A stretch of 64,000 nucleotides of DNA from Streptomyces sp. CHD11 (GCF_018638295.1 NZ_JABTTS010000002.1:248001-312000); one strand, 5' to 3'; positions 22,227 to 32,244 are shown, numbered from the stretch's first letter. Notes: generated from the sequence alone by a model not told the origin. Program-made: numbers and translations.

Positions 22227-23099
22227 ATGGCCGCACCCACCGATTGTTCGCTCATCGCCACCGACCTGGACGGGACGCTGCTGCGCGGCGACGACACCCT
22301 GTCCGACCGGTCCCGCGCCGCCCTCGCGCGGGTGGCGCAGACCGGTGCCCAGCACCTCGTGGTGACGGGCCGCCCGGCCCCCAGAGTGCGGCCGCTCCTC
22401 GACGATCTCGGCAGTACCGGGCTCGCGGTGTGCGGACAGGGCGCGCAGGTGTACGACGCCGGCGCGGGCCGGCTGCTGTGGTCCGTCACGCTGGACCGGG
22501 AACTGGCGGAAACCGCTCTTGGCAAGATCGAGGCAGAGGTGGGGGAGGTGTACGCCGCGGTCGACCAGGACGGGGTCGACGGGCTGACGCTGATCGAGCC
22601 GGGTTACCTGATGCCGCACCCGACGCTGCCCGCGGTACGGGTCGAGCGGCGGAGCGATCTGTGGGAACGGCCGATCAGCAAGGTGCTGCTGCGCCACCCG
22701 CGGCTGTCCGACGACGCGCTGGCCGCGGCGGCGCGCTCGGTGGTCGGTTCGCTGGCCACGGTCACCATGTCGGGGCCGGGGACCGTGGAGCTCCAGCCGT
22801 GCGGGGTGACCAAGGCGACCGGGCTCGCGCTGGCCGCCGAGCACCTGGGGCTGAGCCCGGCGCGGACGGTGGCCTTCGGCGACATGCCGAACGACATCCC
22901 GATGTTCGACTGGGCGGCGCACGGCGTCGCCATGGCGAACGCGCATCCCGAACTGAAGGCGGTGGCCGACGAGGTCACCACGTCGAACGAGGACGACGGC
23001 GTGGCCGTCGTCCTCGAGCGACTGTTCGGGGGTGCGGCCGTGCTCGGCCGTCAGCGGTCGGCTCAGTACGCGCCGAAGACGTTGTCGATCGAGCCGTAG
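22227..23099 (+). CDS. HAD-superfamily (Cof-type) phosphatase
   Basis: Soluble sugar-phosphate or phosphonucleotide phosphatase of the Cof subfamily (IIB cap), 290 residues. HAD motif I is ATDLDGTLL near 10-18, motif II is VVTGRPAP, a Lys in SKVLLRHP supplies motif III, and motif IV is FGDMPNDIPMFD near 215-226. The ATG at 22227 lacks a ribosome-binding site and seems leaderless. Its last 37 bases overlap the 3' end of the convergent lysozyme-like gene. The substrate cannot be told from sequence. Confidence 0.88.
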   Translation: MAAPTDCSLIATDLDGTLLRGDDTLSDRSRAALARVAQTGAQHLVVTGRPAPRVRPLLDDLGSTGLAVCGQGAQVYDAGAGRLLWSVTLDRELAETALGKIEAEVGEVYAAVDQDGVDGLTLIEPGYLMPHPTLPAVRVERRSDLWERPISKVLLRHPRLSDDALAAAARSVVGSLATVTMSGPGTVELQPCGVTKATGLALAAEHLGLSPARTVAFGDMPNDIPMFDWAAHGVAMANAHPELKAVADEVTTSNEDDGVAVVLERLFGGAAVLGRQRSAQYAPKTLSIEP

Positions 23100-23545
23100 C
23101 GGTCGGCGGCGTAGTTGCAGGCCGCCGTGATGTTCGCGACCGGGTCGAACGGGTCGAAGACGGTGCCGGGCACGTGGTACGCCTGGAAGGTCGGGTCGAT
23201 GACCTGCAGCAGCCCCTTCGAGGGGGTGCCGGCGGCCGCGTTGGAATCCCACAGGTTGATGGCGGCCGGGTTGCCGGAGGACTCGCGCATGATGTTGCGG
23301 TGGATGCTCTCGTAGGAGCCCGGGATGCCGTGCTGCGCCATGACCGACAGCGACTCGCGGATCCAGCCGTCGAGGGTGTCCGGGTACGTCGTCGTGCTGG
23401 TGGCGGTGGTGGGCGCCGTGGTGGCCGCGGCGGCACCGGTGGCGCCGAACAGCGGGAGGGCGACCACGGCGACGCCGGTGCCGGCGACGGCGAGGGAGCG
23501 GACGAGGCGGCGGCGGCCGAAGCGGGGCTGACCGGAAGCGGGCAT
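23063..23545 (-). CDS. secreted lytic transglycosylase-like (SLT) protein
   Basis: Probable peptidoglycan hydrolase, 160 residues. An arginine-rich N-terminus is followed by a hydrophobic signal helix (about 17-35) and a likely cleavage after ATGAAA near 40. The catalytic-type domain follows, with IMRESSGNPAAIN carrying the presumed active Glu and then GLLQVIDPTF. This layout resembles the short SLT/Rpf-like wall hydrolases of Streptomyces that are controlled by c-di-AMP riboswitches. A riboswitch of that class lies directly upstream. GAGAGGAAC is the ribosome-binding site. The 3' end overlaps the HAD gene. Confidence 0.88.
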   Translation of the reverse strand: MPASGQPRFGRRRLVRSLAVAGTGVAVVALPLFGATGAAAATTAPTTATSTTTYPDTLDGWIRESLSVMAQHGIPGSYESIHRNIMRESSGNPAAINLWDSNAAAGTPSKGLLQVIDPTFQAYHVPGTVFDPFDPVANITAACNYAADRYGSIDNVFGAY

Positions 23546-23557
23546 GTCTGTGTTCCT

Positions 23558-23700
23558 CTCCTGCGCCTGCGAGGTGAGCTGTCGGGTTCGGGCGGGAGAG
23601 TGCCCGGCCGTGCCCCTGCGGGCATGGCTTCACCCCGAGCCGTTCCGGCGCGTGGCCGGCCCGGCGGCTTACCTGGGTCCCCCGCTCCTGCCCTGCGTGA
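23558..23700 (-). ncRNA. ydaO-type c-di-AMP riboswitch
   Basis: On the minus strand the leader contains, in order, GCGGGGGACCCAGG (23672-23685), GGGGTGAAGCC (23626-23636) and CCCGAACCCGACAGCT (23577-23592). CACCTCGCAGGCGCAGG follows and runs into the ribosome-binding site. These are the conserved blocks of the ydaO/yuaA aptamer as found ahead of Streptomyces rpf and other wall-hydrolase genes. Known members lower expression when c-di-AMP is high. The ends given are approximate. Confidence 0.85.
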
Positions 23701-23760
23701 GTTCGTCGGTGGGTGTGATGCGGGCGGTGGCAGGATTCGGCGTCCGCCCGGCAGGCCCGG

Positions 23761-23790
23761 AACGTATGCGAGAGCGGATGTCGGGAACAA
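23761..23790 (-). promoter_or_regulatory. candidate promoter of the SLT/riboswitch transcript
   Basis: Minus strand TTGTTC (23785-23790) and TACGTT (23761-23766) are separated by 18 bases, a fair match to the vegetative consensus. The site lies about 60 bases before the aptamer. A GTGA-N5-TCAC palindrome at 23791-23803 abuts the -35 and might be a Crp-like operator; that part is speculative. Confidence 0.5.
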
Positions 23791-23803
23791 GTGAGGACGT
23801 CAC

Positions 23804-24243
23804 ACAAGAAGCCCTTTGATCTTCGAATGGGCGATTTGGGAAGCTCGGTCCTTTGTGGGTGCCAAGGGTCAACTCCGCTTCGGGCAACGGGCGGAGACGG
23901 CTGCGGGGGAGCCGTGGAGGAGGCGGCTCGCGCGTGACTCACTTCACTGACCGCGAGGCGGGTGGCCATTTGCCGCCAAGGGGAAAGCGTGCGCCAATTG
24001 CGGCGAATCGGGCGACGTGCCGGGCAGGATGGTCCGGGCATCATTGAGTCCGGAAAGCAGGGGAATGTCCGTTGTCGGTGAACGGTCGGAAACGCCCTGC
24101 TCCCGATCTCGTATCGCCCTGCCTGGAACCCCGGGTGCCGGTGGTGATCGAAAGGTGACCGGATACGCTGACTCGAGTGAGGGCAGCGACCTATCGACAT
24201 TCCCTGTGATCGCCAGTGGACACCAGCAGACAGGAGACCCCAC
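23804..24243. other. non-coding upstream region of the polyprenyl synthase
   Basis: 440 bases with no credible gene on either strand. It holds an AGGAG ribosome-binding site at 24232-24236 and a possible -10 (TACGCT, 24165-24170) without a clear -35. Confidence 0.4.
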
Positions 24244-25254
24244 GTGACCGTCGTCGGGCCGTTCGGGCTGAGCGTGCGGGACCAGGCTCTGGAAGCCGAT
24301 GTCCAGGCCGGAATGACGGCTGTCGAGGAAGGGCTGATCGAGGCCACCAAGAGTGAGGTCCCCCTCATCACGGGTGCCGCCCAGCATCTGGTGCGGGCCG
24401 GCGGCAAGAGGTTCCGTCCGCTGCTCGTGATGCTCGCCGCCCAGTTCGGCGACCCCTACGCGCCCGGCGTGGTGCCCTCCGCCGTGGTGGTGGAGCTGAC
24501 CCACCTGGCCACGCTGTACCACGACGACGTGATGGACGAGGCCGAGGTGCGGCGCGGAGTGGACAGCGCGAACACCCGCTGGGGCAACTCCGTCGCGGTC
24601 CTCACCGGCGACTTCCTCTTCGCGCGGGCCTCGCACATCCTGGCCGACCTCGGCCCGGAGGCGGTGCGGGTGCAGGCCGAGGCGTTCGAGCGGCTGGTCA
24701 CCGGTCAGATCCTGGAGACGGCCGGGCCGCAGGACGGCCGCGACCCGGTCGACCACTACCTGGACGTGCTCGGCGGCAAGACCGGCTCGCTGGTCGCCGT
24801 CTCCTGCCGCTTCGGCGCGATGATGTCCGGCGCCGACGAGACGGTGGTCGACGTGCTCACCCAGTACGGCGAGCGGCTCGGCGTCGCCTTCCAGCTCGCC
24901 GACGACGTCCTGGACATCGCCTCCGACACCCACGAGTCCGGCAAGACCCCCGGCACCGACCTGCGCGAGGGCATCCCCACGCTGCCCGTGCTGCGGCTGC
25001 GCGAGCGGGCGGCCCGGCTGGGGGTGGCCGAGGACATCGCCCTGTGCGAGCTGCTCGACTCCGACCTCACCGACGACGCCCGGCACGCCGAGGCGCTGCG
25101 GCTGCTGCGCGCCCACCCCGCGCTGGAGCAGGCCCGCCGGGACACCGTGCGGTACGCGGAGGATGCGCGCGCGGTGCTGGCCCCGTTGCCGGAGTGCGAC
25201 GCGAAGGCGGCACTCGTGCAGCTCTGCGACGCGGTGGTGCACCGCGCGGGCTGA
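24244..25254 (+). CDS. long-chain polyprenyl diphosphate synthase
   Basis: Trans-prenyltransferase that elongates allylic diphosphates with isopentenyl diphosphate. Given the menaquinone-based respiration of this group, it probably makes the quinone side chain. The 336-residue protein has the first Asp-rich motif in YHDDVMDEAEVRRG at about 91-104. The second is LADDVLDIASD near 219-229. KRFRPLLVMLAA matches the conserved N-terminal region. The GTG start at 24244 has an AGGAG site eight bases upstream. Chain length cannot be read with certainty. Confidence 0.92.
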   Translation: MTVVGPFGLSVRDQALEADVQAGMTAVEEGLIEATKSEVPLITGAAQHLVRAGGKRFRPLLVMLAAQFGDPYAPGVVPSAVVVELTHLATLYHDDVMDEAEVRRGVDSANTRWGNSVAVLTGDFLFARASHILADLGPEAVRVQAEAFERLVTGQILETAGPQDGRDPVDHYLDVLGGKTGSLVAVSCRFGAMMSGADETVVDVLTQYGERLGVAFQLADDVLDIASDTHESGKTPGTDLREGIPTLPVLRLRERAARLGVAEDIALCELLDSDLTDDARHAEALRLLRAHPALEQARRDTVRYAEDARAVLAPLPECDAKAALVQLCDAVVHRAG

Positions 25255-25551
25255 GCCGGCGCGGTGGTGTTCCACGGGAGCTGAGCCGGTTCCTGCCGGG
25301 CCGTCACCCGGTCCCCGCGTCACCCCTCCTCGCGACCCCTAGTGGTCACAGGAGGAATCCGTCCTCCGTGTCATACCCCAGCAGTACATGGAGTTGCGCC
25401 CGCGGTCTGACGTATTCACCTGCCGGATTTGGTCAGATGGACAACGACGGACAACACCACTTCTCACCGGTTCGGGTGAGAATGGCGGCTCAGGGCGAGA
25501 CTGGTGCGAGGAACACGAGACGGAAGCCGCCGCCGACCACGGAGGGCACAC
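25255..25551. other. intergenic region before the LolA-like gene
   Basis: 297 bases without a gene. GGAGGA (25351-25356) and TCCTCC (25362-25367) form a small hairpin that could act as a weak terminator of the synthase gene. A GGAGGG ribosome-binding site for the next gene lies at 25541-25546. Confidence 0.4.
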
Positions 25552-26775
25552 ATGGCACCGTACGAATCCGACGACAGGACCACCGCGGGGGAGGTCGACG
25601 AGCCGCGCACGGGGCGGCGCAGGGCCGCGCGGTACGTCGTCCCGGTCACGGTGATGGGAGTGGCGGCCGCGACCATCGGGCTCGTCCCCGCGATCGCCAG
25701 CTCCGGCGATCCCGACCTCCCGGAGATCACCGCCGCACAACTGATCGAGAAGATCGCGCAGTCGGACGTCGAGCAGTTGTCCGGCACCGTGAAGATCACC
25801 ACCGACCTCGGACTGCCGGACCTGGGCGGACTGGAGAGCGGCCTGATGTCCGGTGCGATGGAGCAGGGCGGTGACGACGGCTCCTCGGCCGATCCGTCCG
25901 CCAAGCTCACCGAACTGGCGTCCGGCACGCACACCCTGCGGATCGCGGCCGACGGCCCGGACCGGCAGAAGGTGTCGATCCTGGAGAACGCCGCCGAGTA
26001 CAGCCTGATCCACAACGGCAAGGACGTCTGGGGCTACGACAGCGCGTCCAACGAGGTCTACCACGGCACGGCCGAGGCCTCCGGGAAGGACCGGGAGCAG
26101 CGGCGGCCCCCGGCCACCCCGAAGGGCTTCGCCGAGGAGGCGCTGAAGGCGGTCGACGACACCACGTCCGTGACCGTCGACGGCACCGCCCAGGTGGCCG
26201 GCCGGGACGCGTACAGGCTGGTCGTCAAGCCCAGGCAGTCCGGCTCCACGGTCGGCGCGATCAGCATCGCGGTCGACCACAGGACCGGTATGCCGCTGAA
26301 GTTCACGCTCACCCCGTCGAGCGGCGGCGCGGCCGTCGTGGACGTCGGCTTCACCAAGGTGAGCTTCGACCGGCCGGCCGCGTCCACGTTCGAGTTCACC
26401 CCGCCCAAGGGCGCGGAGGTGACCGAGGAGGGCGCACTGGACCGGGGCCGGGAGCACTCGCGGGGGCCGGAGCGCGGGCCGAAGTCCGAGGAGGACCTCG
26501 CCAAGGGCCTCGACGGGATGCGGATGCTCGGCGAGGGCTGGAACACCGTCGCCACCTTCGACACCGGCGCCGGGGGCGGCATGCCCACCGGTGACGCCGG
26601 CGGTGACGTCGAGGGCTTCCTCGGCTCGCTCGGTGACCAGGTCAAGGGCGAGTTCGGCACCGGCACGGTGTTCAGCACCCGCCTGGTCAACGCCCTCTTC
26701 ACCGACGACGGCAAGGTCTATGTGGGCGCCGTCACCAAGGACGCGCTCGTGAAGGCGGCCGACGCGGGGAAGTAA
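25552..26775 (+). CDS. membrane-anchored LolA/DUF2092-like protein
   Basis: 407-residue protein with a charged N-terminus and one hydrophobic anchor or uncleaved signal at about 28-48. A large extracytoplasmic domain of repeated beta-rich segments follows (for example SGTHTLRIAADGPDRQKVSI and GRDAYRLVVKP). These resemble LolA-fold proteins of Gram-positives. It sits 39 bases before an ABC exporter pair, suggesting it acts with the transporter at the outer face of the membrane. The C-terminal half has a charged low-complexity stretch near 300-320. Its ligand is unknown. Confidence 0.82.
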   Translation: MAPYESDDRTTAGEVDEPRTGRRRAARYVVPVTVMGVAAATIGLVPAIASSGDPDLPEITAAQLIEKIAQSDVEQLSGTVKITTDLGLPDLGGLESGLMSGAMEQGGDDGSSADPSAKLTELASGTHTLRIAADGPDRQKVSILENAAEYSLIHNGKDVWGYDSASNEVYHGTAEASGKDREQRRPPATPKGFAEEALKAVDDTTSVTVDGTAQVAGRDAYRLVVKPRQSGSTVGAISIAVDHRTGMPLKFTLTPSSGGAAVVDVGFTKVSFDRPAASTFEFTPPKGAEVTEEGALDRGREHSRGPERGPKSEEDLAKGLDGMRMLGEGWNTVATFDTGAGGGMPTGDAGGDVEGFLGSLGDQVKGEFGTGTVFSTRLVNALFTDDGKVYVGAVTKDALVKAADAGK

Positions 26776-26814
26776 GGCCCCCGGGGCCGGCCGCGACAGG
26801 GAACGAGGGAGCCG

Positions 26815-27810
26815 ATGGGCGAGGCGTCCGCCAGGGAGCCGGACGGCGCGGGCACGCAGCCCGGCGCGTACGAGGGTGACGGTGCGGTCATCACCACCCG
26901 CGCGCTCACCAAGCGCTACCGCGGCGGACAGCTCGCCGTCGACGGTCTGCACCTGACCGTCCCGGAGGGCAGCGTCTTCGGCTTCCTCGGCCCCAACGGC
27001 TCGGGCAAGACCACCACCATCCGCATGCTGATGGGTCTGATCGAGCCGACCTCCGGCACGGCGCACGTCCTGGGGCGCCCCATGCCGCGCTCCGCGCGCG
27101 CCGTGCTGCCCCATGTCGGGGCCCTCATCGAGGGCCCCGCCCTCTACGGCTTCCTCTCCGGACGCGACAACCTGCTCCGCTACGACGCCGCCGACCCCAC
27201 CGCCGATCCGCGCACCCGGCGCGTCCGCGTCGCCGCCGCACTGGACCGGGTGGGCCTGACGGCCGCCGCCGGCAAGAAGGCGAAGGCGTACTCCCTCGGT
27301 ATGAAGCAGCGTCTCGGCCTGGCGGCCGCCCTGCTGCAGCCGCGCCGGCTGCTCGTCCTGGACGAGCCCACCAACGGCCTCGACCCGCAGGGCATGCGGG
27401 AGATCCGCACACTCGTCCGCGCACTGGCCTCGGACGGGACCACCGTCTTCCTCTCCTCCCACCTGCTCGACGAGATCGAGCAGGTGTGCACCCATGCCGC
27501 CGTGATGACCCGGGGCCGCCTGATCACCCAGGGCCCGGTCGCCGACCTGGCCGCGGGCTCGCGTGGCCGGCTGGTGGTGACCACACCGGACCCGGCCGAC
27601 GCCGCCCGGGTGCTCAAGGAGCAGGGGGTCGCCGATGTCGTGGTGGCCGAGGACCGGGTGACCGGAGAGGCACCCGAACGGGACCTCGCCGAGGTCAACG
27701 CGGCACTGGTCACGGCCGCCGTCCGAGTCCGCGGTTTCGGGGTCGAACGGGCCTCCCTGGAGGACGCGTTCGTGGCACTGACCGGGGAGGGCTTCGATGT
27801 GGCGGGCTGA
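26815..27810 (+). CDS. ABC transporter ATP-binding protein
   Basis: Cytoplasmic ATPase of an ABC exporter, 331 residues. Walker A is GPNGSGKT near 60-67, the signature is the variant YSLGMKQRLGL near 160, Walker B is RLLVLDEPTNGLDP near 178-191 and the H-loop is SSHLLDEIE. The arrangement is that of the DrrA/CcmA-like branch. ATG 26815 follows a GAGGGA site. The gene overlaps the permease start by 14 bases, so the two are coupled. Confidence 0.93.
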   Translation: MGEASAREPDGAGTQPGAYEGDGAVITTRALTKRYRGGQLAVDGLHLTVPEGSVFGFLGPNGSGKTTTIRMLMGLIEPTSGTAHVLGRPMPRSARAVLPHVGALIEGPALYGFLSGRDNLLRYDAADPTADPRTRRVRVAAALDRVGLTAAAGKKAKAYSLGMKQRLGLAAALLQPRRLLVLDEPTNGLDPQGMREIRTLVRALASDGTTVFLSSHLLDEIEQVCTHAAVMTRGRLITQGPVADLAAGSRGRLVVTTPDPADAARVLKEQGVADVVVAEDRVTGEAPERDLAEVNAALVTAAVRVRGFGVERASLEDAFVALTGEGFDVAG

Positions 27811-28666
27811 GGCGGCACGGAAGGCGAGCCCGCTGTGGACCCTCGGTCTGTTCCGCAGCGAGCTGCTCACCACCTTCCGGCGCTGGCGCACCCTCGCCCT
27901 GCTCGGGGTGCTGGCGGCCGTACCGGTCCTGGTCGGCATCGCCGTGCGCATCGAGACCGGTGACGGCGCGTCGGCCGGCGGCGGGGGCGGCGGAGGGCCG
28001 GCGTTCATCTCGCAGATCACCAACAACGGCCTGTTCCTGGTCTTCACCGCGCTCGCCGCCACCCTGCCCTTCTTCCTGCCCATGGCGATCGGGGTCGTCG
28101 CGGGCGACGCCCTCGCCGGCGAGGCGAACGCCGGCACCCTGCGCTACCTCCTGGTCGCCCCCGCCGGCCGGACCCGCCTGCTGCTCACCAAGTACGCGGC
28201 GGTCATGACCTTCTGTCTGGTCGCCACCCTGGTGGTCGCCGTCTCCGCGCTCATCACCGGCGCGCTGCTCTTCCCGCTCGGCGACCTCACGACCATCTCC
28301 GGCACCCGGATCGACTTCTCCGAGGGTCTGGTCAGAACCCTGCTGATCGCCCTGGTCGTCGCCGCGTCCCTGACCGGGGTGGCGGCGCTCGGCCTCTTCG
28401 TCTCGACGCTGACCAACAGCGGCATCGCGGCGATGGCGACCACGGTCGGGCTGCTGATCACGGTCCAGATCATCGACCAGATCCCGCAGCTGCACGCCGT
28501 GCACCCCTACCTGTTCTCCCACTACTGGCTGTCCTTCGCCGACCTGATGCGCGAACCGGTCCACTGGGAGGACCTGACGAGGAACCTCGGCCTCCAGGCC
28601 CTCTACGCGGCCGTCTTCGGCTCGGCGGCCTGGGCGCGGTTCACGGCGAAGGACATCACCGCGTAG
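27797..28666 (+). CDS. ABC transporter permease (ABC-2 type)
   Basis: Membrane partner of the preceding ATPase, 289 residues with six hydrophobic segments. A glycine-rich loop lies after the first segment (about 55-66), and DALAGEANAGTLRYLLVAP matches the conserved cytoplasmic loop of ABC-2 permeases. The start inside the ATPase gene supports a two-component exporter. Together with the upstream LolA-like protein it could export or extract a lipid or lipoprotein, but the cargo is unknown. Confidence 0.9.
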   Translation: MWRAEAARKASPLWTLGLFRSELLTTFRRWRTLALLGVLAAVPVLVGIAVRIETGDGASAGGGGGGGPAFISQITNNGLFLVFTALAATLPFFLPMAIGVVAGDALAGEANAGTLRYLLVAPAGRTRLLLTKYAAVMTFCLVATLVVAVSALITGALLFPLGDLTTISGTRIDFSEGLVRTLLIALVVAASLTGVAALGLFVSTLTNSGIAAMATTVGLLITVQIIDQIPQLHAVHPYLFSHYWLSFADLMREPVHWEDLTRNLGLQALYAAVFGSAAWARFTAKDITA

Positions 28667-28895
28667 GCCGTACGGGCAGCACGGGCGGGCCGGGGCGCGT
28701 GACGGTCCGGCCCGTCCCCGGACACGCGGCCGAGTCGTTCAGCGTGCCGATCAGCGGGCCGGCGACGACCGGCCTCTCGTGGGCGAGCGCGGTGACGCCG
28801 CGGAAGGTGCGCCCCGCCATGGCGGTCTCGACGTCGAGTCCGGCCGTACGCAGCCGGCCCGACCAGTGGTCCGGGTAGCGCTTGGTCCCGGCGGA
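28656..28895 (-). pseudogene. headless C-terminal gene remnant
   Basis: On the minus strand an 80-codon frame ends in TGA at 28656-28658. From about codon 5 it shows nearly uniform G/C at third positions. It encodes recognisably protein-like sequence (for example KRYPDHWSGRLRTAGLDVE, then HERPVVAGPLIGTLNDS). No start codon or ribosome-binding site is found, and the frame runs back into the end of the amidase gene. I read it as the C-terminal fragment of a gene otherwise lost. I do not recognise the family. It overlaps the end of the ABC permease gene by 11 bases. Confidence 0.5.
28686..28714. terminator. possible hairpin after the ABC exporter genes
   Basis: CGGGCCGG and CCGGCCCG form an 8-bp stem with a 13-base loop 20 bases after the permease stop. 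It lies inside the gene remnant and is only a weak candidate. Confidence 0.3.
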
Positions 28896-28933
28896 AGACC
28901 TCGGAGGTCCGGAGTTCCCGGGGCCGCGACGGC

Positions 28934-30151
28934 TCAGGCGAGGGCCCCGCGCCGCTCCGCCTCCCGCGCCACGGCGAGCAGCAGATCCTCCCGCCCGCGC
29001 GGGGCCACCAGCTGGAGCCCCGCCGGGCAGCCGTCGGCACCGAACCCGGCAGGGAGACTCAGCGCGGGGTGCCCGCTGACGTTGAACGCCCAGGTCAGCG
29101 CGGTGGAGTAGACGTCACCCGGGCCCTGGTGGCCATGCGGTGCGGTGGGTGTCGCCGGAGTGAGCAGCAGGTCGGTGCCGGCGAAGAGGGCGTCCAGGCG
29201 GCGGTTGTTCCCGGCGCGGACGCGGTGGGCGCCGGTCCGGTCGGCGCCGGGAGTGCGCAGGGCCGTCCAGGCCGGGGCGGGGTCGAGCAGCGAGAGCCGT
29301 TCCGGGGGCCGCACCAGCCGTACGATCCCCGCGTCGACGAGCCGGCCGGCCGCCGACCGGGCCGACGCGACCGGCTCCGGATCGGGACGGGCGAAGCCGA
29401 GGCCGGGGGACCACACGGCGGACAGCGGCCGGCGTACGGGCGCCTCGTCCACGCCGGACGGCGGCCGCACCGCCCGCCACCAGGCCGTCGCGTCCGCGGC
29501 CGTACGGGTCAGAACGCCGGGAGCCGCGAGGCCCGTACGGTCGGGGGAGGGGAGCAGGCCGCCCGTGATCTTCAGGCCGACGACCCCGCACCACGCCGCC
29601 GGGATCCGCACCGAGCCCGCGCCGTCACCGCCCGTCGCCAGCGGCACCAGCCCCGCCGCCACCGCCACCGCCGCCCCGGCGCACGAACCGCCCGGGGTGC
29701 GGTCCGACCGCCACGGATTGACGGTACGGCCGTGGGCCCCGAGCCCCCAGGTCTGCCACGGCGTCCCCGGGCCGGGCACCGAGGTGGCGCCCACCGCGAC
29801 ACACCCGGCCGTGAGCAACGGGCCCGCCGTCCGCAGTCCGTGCCGTCCCTTGACCGCGATCGGCACCCCGGCCAGCGGCAGCCGCTCCCCGGCGGCGACG
29901 CGGGCGTCCACCTCCGCCGCCCGCCGCAGTGCCTCCCCGGCCCACACCTCGAGGAAGGCGCACAGCACCGGGTCGGCCCGGTGGATCCGTTCCAGCGCCC
30001 CGGAGACCACTTCCACGGCCCGGAGCGCGCCCCCGCGCACGGCGGAGGCGATCTCCGTGACGCCGTCCCCGCTCAGCGCGTCGCACCCGTCAGCCGGGCC
30101 GGGGAGTCCGTCCCGTGCGGTGGCCGGCCGCCCAGGCCGCCCACGCGCCAC
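28934..30151 (-). CDS. amidase-signature family hydrolase
   Basis: Amide hydrolase with a Ser-cisSer-Lys triad. The Lys is in GVPIAVKGRHGL, the cis-Ser in PGGSCAGAA and the nucleophile in GGDGAGSVRIPAAWC. The family's usual GGSSGGS is altered to GGSCAGA. The conserved part begins near residue 26 of this model ([19 protein letters not shown]) and totals about 380 residues, shorter than the usual 450-490. The start is uncertain. GTG 30151 is the nearest canonical start, but it overlaps the upstream gene by 79 bases. A CTG at 30076 overlaps that gene's stop in the CTGA pattern and fits the conserved N-terminus better. The substrate is unknown. Confidence 0.75.
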   Translation of the reverse strand: MARGRPGRPATARDGLPGPADGCDALSGDGVTEIASAVRGGALRAVEVVSGALERIHRADPVLCAFLEVWAGEALRRAAEVDARVAAGERLPLAGVPIAVKGRHGLRTAGPLLTAGCVAVGATSVPGPGTPWQTWGLGAHGRTVNPWRSDRTPGGSCAGAAVAVAAGLVPLATGGDGAGSVRIPAAWCGVVGLKITGGLLPSPDRTGLAAPGVLTRTAADATAWWRAVRPPSGVDEAPVRRPLSAVWSPGLGFARPDPEPVASARSAAGRLVDAGIVRLVRPPERLSLLDPAPAWTALRTPGADRTGAHRVRAGNNRRLDALFAGTDLLLTPATPTAPHGHQGPGDVYSTALTWAFNVSGHPALSLPAGFGADGCPAGLQLVAPRGREDLLLAVAREAERRGALA

Positions 30152-30585
30152 TCGGGCACCCAGGGGACCCGGTACACGTCGATCACCGACTCGACGAGCC
30201 GGATGCGGTGGGCGAGGGGGCGCGGCAGCCGTCCCGGCGCGTCCGCCACCAGCACGACGGCCTCCAGGTCGAGTCCCGGGGGCGCCTCCCCGCTCCGGAA
30301 CGCCTCCACGGCCGGAATCACCGAGTCCAGGCCGGCCGCGTGCGTCCGGGCGACGAACAGCACCCACCGAGGATCGGCGGGCCCGGGCCAGGCGCGTCCG
30401 CTGTCGTGACCGCCGTAGACGGCGGCGAGTGTGGAGACACCCGCGCCACCGTGCAGGCCGACCCAGGAGAAGCGCCGGGGCGTCGCGTGCGCGGGGGCGT
30501 GCTCCGGCGGGGTCGCCTCCGCGCCGGGGGGCGCCACCGGCCCCCGGATCCAGATCTCGGGTCCCTCTCCCATGCCTGTCCGCAT
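30073..30585 (-). CDS. degenerate P-loop (DUF6668-like) protein
   Basis: 170-residue protein of unknown function. A proline-rich N-terminus is followed by WVGLHGGAGVSTLAAVYGG near 44-62, a deviant Walker A-like loop as in ParA/MinD-type ATPases. WVLFVARTHAAGLDSVIPAV and a C-terminal region rich in Arg and Val come next. I believe this is the actinobacterial DUF6668 family. The normal catalytic aspartates of ParA proteins are not obvious, so ATP binding is uncertain. ATG 30585 is chosen for its AGGAGAGGG site. It is divergent from the TPR protein gene and overlaps the amidase start. Confidence 0.7.
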   Translation of the reverse strand: MRTGMGEGPEIWIRGPVAPPGAEATPPEHAPAHATPRRFSWVGLHGGAGVSTLAAVYGGHDSGRAWPGPADPRWVLFVARTHAAGLDSVIPAVEAFRSGEAPPGLDLEAVVLVADAPGRLPRPLAHRIRLVESVIDVYRVPWVPEWRVGGLGGRPPHGTDSPARLTGATR

Positions 30586-30671
30586 GTTCCCTCTCCTGCT
30601 CGTCACCTCGATCCTCATGCCGCCGGACGGAGGTGAAACCAGGGCCGGCGGCCGTTGGGACGAGCCTGTGA

Positions 30672-30681
30672 CACCGCGGTG
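30672..30681. promoter_or_regulatory. palindrome in the divergent promoter region
   Basis: CACCGCGGTG is a perfect 10-base palindrome in the 159-base gap between the divergent DUF6668-like and TPR genes. It is flanked by GTGA on both sides (GTGA-CACCGCGGTG-ACGTGA). It is a candidate operator for both genes, but no regulator is known. Confidence 0.3.
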
Positions 30682-30744
30682 ACGTGAGAAGCGCGGGCGA
30701 GCGGACAGACTCGACGGTAGGTGTACGACCCGAATGAGGGAACG

Positions 30745-32217
<1,473 letters not shown>

Positions 32218-32244
32218 GCCGGGACCGGCGTCCTCACCCGGCAC

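Noticed and set aside
21756..24407. 883-codon minus-strand open frame spanning the HAD gene and the riboswitch
   Set aside because: It crosses a convincing plus-strand HAD gene, a minus-strand SLT gene in another frame and the riboswitch, and has no domain of its own.
25339..28137. 932-codon minus-strand open frame opposite the LolA-like and ABC genes
   Set aside because: Antisense shadow caused by scarcity of stop codons at high GC. Walker motifs on the plus strand settle the coding strand.
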